The notes beneath the pieces were generated by a model, which worked only from the letters and a program-made list of their open reading frames with translations, was not told the DNA's origin and did not search any database. The translations under genes and the position numbers were made by a program. Positions 6,102 through 9,437 of a stretch of 9,437 nt of DNA are shown one piece after another. Positions within the stretch are counted from its first letter, which is position 1; each line of letters opens with the position of its first letter. This DNA is from Gemmatimonadota bacterium (GTDB lineage: Bacteria > Gemmatimonadota > Gemmatimonadetes > Longimicrobiales > Gaopeijiaceae), in NCBI GenBank assembly GCA_003695865.1, contig RFGQ01000114.1, forward strand, positions 1 to 9,437. The letters are read 5' to 3'.

Positions 6102-8387
6102 ATGGAACAGCTCTTCGCCTTCCTGTTCAAGTACCGCCCCCTCCTGTTCCAGGAGGGCGAGCTGGCGCTCGCGGCCCCCTGGCCACGCACGACCGCGGCG
6201 GCGGTCGCTCTGGTCGTGGCGGCCGTGGCCCTGTCCACGTACACACTCGCCCGCGGGCGTACGCGGCGCACAGACCGGGTAGTGCTCGCAACCCTCCGGA
6301 TGCTCACGTTCGCCGTGGTCGGGCTCATGCTGCTGCGGCCCGTTCTGGTGATCTCGACGGTGCAGCCGCAGCGGAACTTCGTGGGCGTACTCGTCGACGA
6401 CACGCGTTCCATGACGGTGCCCGGAGAGGACGGTGCCACACGAGCGGACTGGGTGCGCGCCGCGCTCACCGGCGAGGCGAGCGACGTGTTCGAGCGCCTC
6501 GGCGAGCGGTTCGCGCTGCGCTTCTACCGGTTCTCGGACGCCACCACGCGCCTCGCCGACCCGGCCGACCTGACGTTCGCCGGGCGCCGCACGGAGCTGG
6601 GTGAAGCGCTCACCCGCGCAAGCGAAGACCTGGCGGGCGTGCCCCTGTCGGGGCTCGTCGTGCTGAGCGACGGTGCCGACAACTCGGGCCGCCCGCTCGC
6701 CGAGCCGCTGCGGACGCTTCAGGCCGCCGGAGTGCCCGTGTACACCGTGGGTGTGGGCGAAGCGGTCCTCAGCCCCGACGTGCAGGTGACGAGGGTCGAG
6801 ATGCCCCGGACGGTACTCGAGGGCACGTCGCTGCTCGTCGACGTGGTCATCTCGCAGCACGGCTTCGCCGGCCGCACGCTCCCGCTCGTGGTCGAAGACG
6901 CCGGTCAGCTGGTCGCGCGTGAAGAGGTGACGGCCGGTGAGGACGGCGAACCCGTGGTGGCACGCGTGCGCTTCGAGGCGGCCGAAGCGGGCCCCAGGCT
7001 GCTCGAGTTCCGTGTGCCCGTTCAGGACGGCGAGCGGCTCACGCGTAACAACATGCGCGAGGTCCTGCTCGACGTGCGAGACCGGCGCGAGAAGATCCTC
7101 TACTTCGAAGGGGAGCCCCGCTGGGAGGTGAAGTTCTTGCGCCGCGCGGTTGCCGACGACGAGAACCTGCAGGTGGTGGTCCTGCAACGCACGGCCGCGA
7201 ACAAGTTTCTGCGGCTCGATGTGGACGACGCGGACGAACTCGCCGCCGGCTTCCCCCGCACACGCGAGGAGCTGTTCGCGTATCGCGCGCTCGTGCTCGG
7301 CAGCGTCGAGGCGAGCTTCTTCACGAACGACCAGCTCGACATGATCGCCGACTTCGTGAGCGAACGCGGCGGCGGCCTGATCGTGCTGGGTGGGCGCCAC
7401 GCCTACGCCCAGGGCGGATACGCCGGCACTCCCCTCGAAGACGTGCTGCCCGTCTTCCTCGACGACGAGTCGGGTGCGCCCGGTCCCTACTTCGAGCGGT
7501 TCAGGGTCGAAGCCACGCGCGCCGGGCGACTGCACCCGGTGACCAGACTCGCAGACGACGCCGAGGCGTCGGCCGAGCGCTGGGCGTCGCTGCCCGAAGT
7601 GTCGGCCGTCAACCCGATCACCCGGCTCAAGCCGGGGGCGGTCGCGCTCCTGGTGGGCCGGCCGGAGCGGGCAGGGCCCCGCCCCATCGTACTGGCCCAG
7701 CACCGCTACGGGCGGGGGCGCGTGCTGGCCCTGCCCATCCAGGACACATGGACCTGGCAGATGCACGCCGACGTGCCCGTCGACGACCTCACACACGAGA
7801 CCTTCTGGCGACAGACGCTGCGCTGGCTGCTCGACGGGGTTCCCGACGCGGTCACGGCGAGCGTGGAGCGGGAAAGGGTCGAGCCGGGAGAGTCCCTGAC
7901 CCTGCGAGCCGCCGTGGCGGACTCGGCCTACGAAGAGGTCAACGACGCGCGCGTCACGGCGGCCGTCGTCGATCCGGCGGGCGACACGACGCTGGTGCGA
8001 CTCGACTGGACGGTCGACGAGGACGGGGTCTACGAGGGGCGTTTCACTCCTCCCGAAGTGGGCCTGTTCGAAATCGACGTCACGGCGACGAGAGAGGGGC
8101 GGCCGTTGGGGTCCGACCGCTCATACGTCCACGCCGTGGTCAGCGACGAAGAGTACTTCGACGCCGCCATGCGACCCGCCAGCCTGCGCCGCATCGCGGA
8201 GGAGACGGGCGGACGGTTTTACACGCCGGCCGACGTACACCAGCTTCCGGAAGACCTCGCGCTCACGGGCGCCGGGGTCACCCTCACGGAGGAGCGGGAC
8301 CTGTGGGACATGCCGGTGCTGTTGCTGCTGCTGCTCGCGCTCATCGGGGCCGAATGGGCGTACCGGCGCGCACGGGGGTTGGTGTGA
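6102..8387 (+). CDS. Membrane-anchored VWA protein with glutamine-amidotransferase-like domain
   Basis: A 761-residue envelope protein. Two hydrophobic segments (about 31-50 and 62-86) and one near the C-terminus (about 737-754) anchor it, leaving a large middle part, probably periplasmic. Residues 92-225 are a von Willebrand A domain with a metal site: D99-x-T101-x-S103, T164 and D190-G191. The usual DxSxS has Thr at its centre. A beta-rich linker follows (about 226-325), then a glutamine-amidotransferase-like domain (about 331-580) with ILYFEGEPRWEVKFLRRA and GGGLIVLGG (423-431). A second beta-rich stretch covers about 581-680. The amidotransferase elbow has no Cys, and none occurs anywhere in the protein, so it cannot act as a glutaminase. 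Relatives lie near MoxR, DUF58 and BatA-like genes and are thought to work in envelope assembly or chaperone-like roles. No clear ribosome site lies in the 9-base gap, so coupling to the upstream gene is likely. Confidence 0.87.
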   Translation: MEQLFAFLFKYRPLLFQEGELALAAPWPRTTAAAVALVVAAVALSTYTLARGRTRRTDRVVLATLRMLTFAVVGLMLLRPVLVISTVQPQRNFVGVLVDDTRSMTVPGEDGATRADWVRAALTGEASDVFERLGERFALRFYRFSDATTRLADPADLTFAGRRTELGEALTRASEDLAGVPLSGLVVLSDGADNSGRPLAEPLRTLQAAGVPVYTVGVGEAVLSPDVQVTRVEMPRTVLEGTSLLVDVVISQHGFAGRTLPLVVEDAGQLVAREEVTAGEDGEPVVARVRFEAAEAGPRLLEFRVPVQDGERLTRNNMREVLLDVRDRREKILYFEGEPRWEVKFLRRAVADDENLQVVVLQRTAANKFLRLDVDDADELAAGFPRTREELFAYRALVLGSVEASFFTNDQLDMIADFVSERGGGLIVLGGRHAYAQGGYAGTPLEDVLPVFLDDESGAPGPYFERFRVEATRAGRLHPVTRLADDAEASAERWASLPEVSAVNPITRLKPGAVALLVGRPERAGPRPIVLAQHRYGRGRVLALPIQDTWTWQMHADVPVDDLTHETFWRQTLRWLLDGVPDAVTASVERERVEPGESLTLRAAVADSAYEEVNDARVTAAVVDPAGDTTLVRLDWTVDEDGVYEGRFTPPEVGLFEIDVTATREGRPLGSDRSYVHAVVSDEEYFDAAMRPASLRRIAEETGGRFYTPADVHQLPEDLALTGAGVTLTEERDLWDMPVLLLLLLALIGAEWAYRRARGLV

Positions 8388-9436
8388 AGACGGCCCGTGC
8401 GGGGTTCCGGACCGCGTGCGGCCCGCCGCGGCTCGCCCGCGGCGCCTGGCTGTGGGCCGCCCTGCTCCTCGGCGTGGCCATGCCGCTGGCGGCGTCCGGG
8501 CAGTCGGCGCACGTACTGGTGGTGACCGGGGTGGCCGGAGGCCCCGACTACCGCGCCCGCTTCGCGGCGTGGGCCGACACGTTTCTCGCCGCGGCCCGAG
8601 AGGGCGGTGTGGCGCCGGAACACATCATCTATCTGGCCGAACGCCCCGACCAGGTCGAGGGCGCCGACGGCCGCTCGGCGGCGACCGAACTGGAGTCTGC
8701 CATCGAGCGCATCCGCGCGGCGGCGGCACCGGGTGACCGGGTGTTCATCCTGCTCATCGGCCACGGCTCGTTCCGCGACGGCGAGGCGCGATTCAACCTG
8801 CCCGGACCCGATCTGACCGCCTCTCGCTTCGCCGAGTTGGTGGGGCGGCTCGCCGATCAGACGGTCGTGTTCGTGAACGCGGCTTCGGCCAGCGGCCCCT
8901 TCGTCGAAGCGCTCTCCGGGCCCGGGCGGGTGGTGGTGTCGGCCACTAAGACCGGCCGCGAGCGAAACGCCACCGTCTTCGCGCGCTACTTCACGGCCGC
9001 CTTCCGCGGCGGCGCCGCCGACTTCGACAAGGATGGCCGCGTGTCGGTGCTCGAAGCGTTCCGCTTCGCGCGTCTCGAGGTGGCACGCGAGTACGAGCAG
9101 GACGGACGTCTGGTGACGGAACACGCCCTGCTCGACGACGACGGCGACGGCCACGGTAGCGACGCGCTGACCGACGGCGCACCGGACGGGGCACGCGCCG
9201 GTTCGCTCTACCTGGCCCGCGCGACCGGCGACCGGGCAGCCGCGACGGGTCCCGTCGAGCCGGAGCTGCGCCGCCTGCTCGACGAGCGGGCCGCCCTGCA
9301 GCGCCGCGTCGACGAACTGCGCGCCCGTCGCTCTGAGATGAGCGCCGACGCGTACGACCGGGCGCTCGAGGAGATCCTGGTGCAACTGGCTCTGGTCAGT
9401 CGCCAGATCCGTCAGCGCGAGGGGGGCGGCCCGTGA
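8384..9436 (+). CDS. Exported caspase/legumain-like (C13-type) protein lacking the catalytic cysteine
   Basis: A 350-residue protein. GTG 8384 overlaps the previous stop by 4 bases (GTGA), follows GGGGG (8374-8378) and opens straight into a signal peptide (about 1-40: basic start, AALLLGVAMPLAASG). The caspase-like core is at about 42-235: VLVVTGVAGG, FILLIGHGSF with His127-Gly128, then VVFVNAASASG (161-171), where a caspase or legumain relative would have its cysteine just before a small-residue-Ser-Gly turn. Here Ser168 takes that position, and the mature protein has no cysteine. DFDKDGRVSVLE (213-224) is a textbook EF-hand calcium loop, and DDDGDGHGSD (251-260) a second Asp-rich loop. Residues about 291-345 are charged helix, probably coiled coil. 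A binding pseudoenzyme or a serine-based variant are both possible. Open reading in this frame continues upstream to 7748, but that part lies inside the VWA gene. Confidence 0.82.
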   Translation: MKTARAGFRTACGPPRLARGAWLWAALLLGVAMPLAASGQSAHVLVVTGVAGGPDYRARFAAWADTFLAAAREGGVAPEHIIYLAERPDQVEGADGRSAATELESAIERIRAAAAPGDRVFILLIGHGSFRDGEARFNLPGPDLTASRFAELVGRLADQTVVFVNAASASGPFVEALSGPGRVVVSATKTGRERNATVFARYFTAAFRGGAADFDKDGRVSVLEAFRFARLEVAREYEQDGRLVTEHALLDDDGDGHGSDALTDGAPDGARAGSLYLARATGDRAAATGPVEPELRRLLDERAALQRRVDELRARRSEMSADAYDRALEEILVQLALVSRQIRQREGGGP

Positions 9437-9437
9437 G
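9433..9437 (+). CDS. Probable start of the next operon gene (cut by the window end)
   Basis: The last gene ends with GTGA, the same 4-base arrangement seen at 3230 and 8384. A purine-rich site GAGGGGGG (9419-9426) lies six bases before this GTG. A further gene in the operon therefore probably begins here, but only its first codons are in the window, so its product is unknown. Confidence 0.4.

Noticed and set aside
5163..7796. Very long open frame on the - strand, opposite the DUF4159 and VWA genes
   Set aside because: It has no recognisable domain and is rich in His, Arg, Gly and Val in the way typical of antisense frames in GC-rich DNA. The + strand genes beneath it show clear family motifs along their length.
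7748..8383. Upstream extension of the caspase-like reading frame
   Set aside because: The translated extension is Arg/Gly/Ala-rich shadow of the VWA gene, and a signal peptide begins exactly at the GTG at 8384.
8219..9385. Long - strand open frame opposite the caspase-like gene
   Set aside because: Low-complexity antisense translation; the + strand has a signal peptide, the caspase-like core and calcium loops.

Overview
This is a very GC-rich bacterial window whose coding content is entirely on the + strand. It holds seven genes in two blocks, and an eighth gene probably begins in the last five bases. High GC, GTG starts in GTGA overlaps, a lipoprotein ending in an HFSGY-type motif, and a DUF4159 / VWA / caspase-like cluster suggest Gemmatimonadota or a relative. 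That placement is inference from general family knowledge; no rRNA or marker gene is present.

Block 1 (about 1-4948) looks like a regulatory locus. A non-coding leader of about 336 bases holds a strong GC hairpin, a patch richer in A and T with repeated GTATC/GATAC elements, and a match to the sigma-54 -24/-12 promoter consensus with no mismatch (261-276). It is followed by a small exported lipoprotein with a ZU5-like domain ending in HFS, the self-cleavage motif known from eukaryotic ZU5 proteins. Next come a seven-repeat TPR protein, a sigma-54 activator with no sensory domain (AAA+ plus Fis-type helix-turn-helix), and a second TPR protein fused to a complete HD-GYP domain (predicted c-di-GMP phosphodiesterase). 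The two TPR arrays line up repeat for repeat with no gap, so they are duplicates on either side of the activator. The simplest model is that the TPR proteins supply the activator's missing sensory input and that the activator works at the -24/-12 promoter, linking sigma-54 transcription, c-di-GMP turnover and an envelope lipoprotein.

A gap of about 300 bases (4949-5252) contains several small inverted repeats and no convincing gene.

Block 2 (5253-9437) is a tight operon for envelope proteins: an exported DUF4159 protein, a membrane-anchored VWA protein with a glutamine-amidotransferase-like domain, and an exported caspase/legumain-like protein with EF-hand-type calcium loops. In all three the cysteine nucleophile expected of the related enzyme folds is absent, and the mature parts contain no cysteine at all. 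They look like a set of binding or scaffold pseudoenzymes rather than hydrolases. Such genes commonly lie near MoxR, DUF58 and BatA-like genes, which may be just outside the window.
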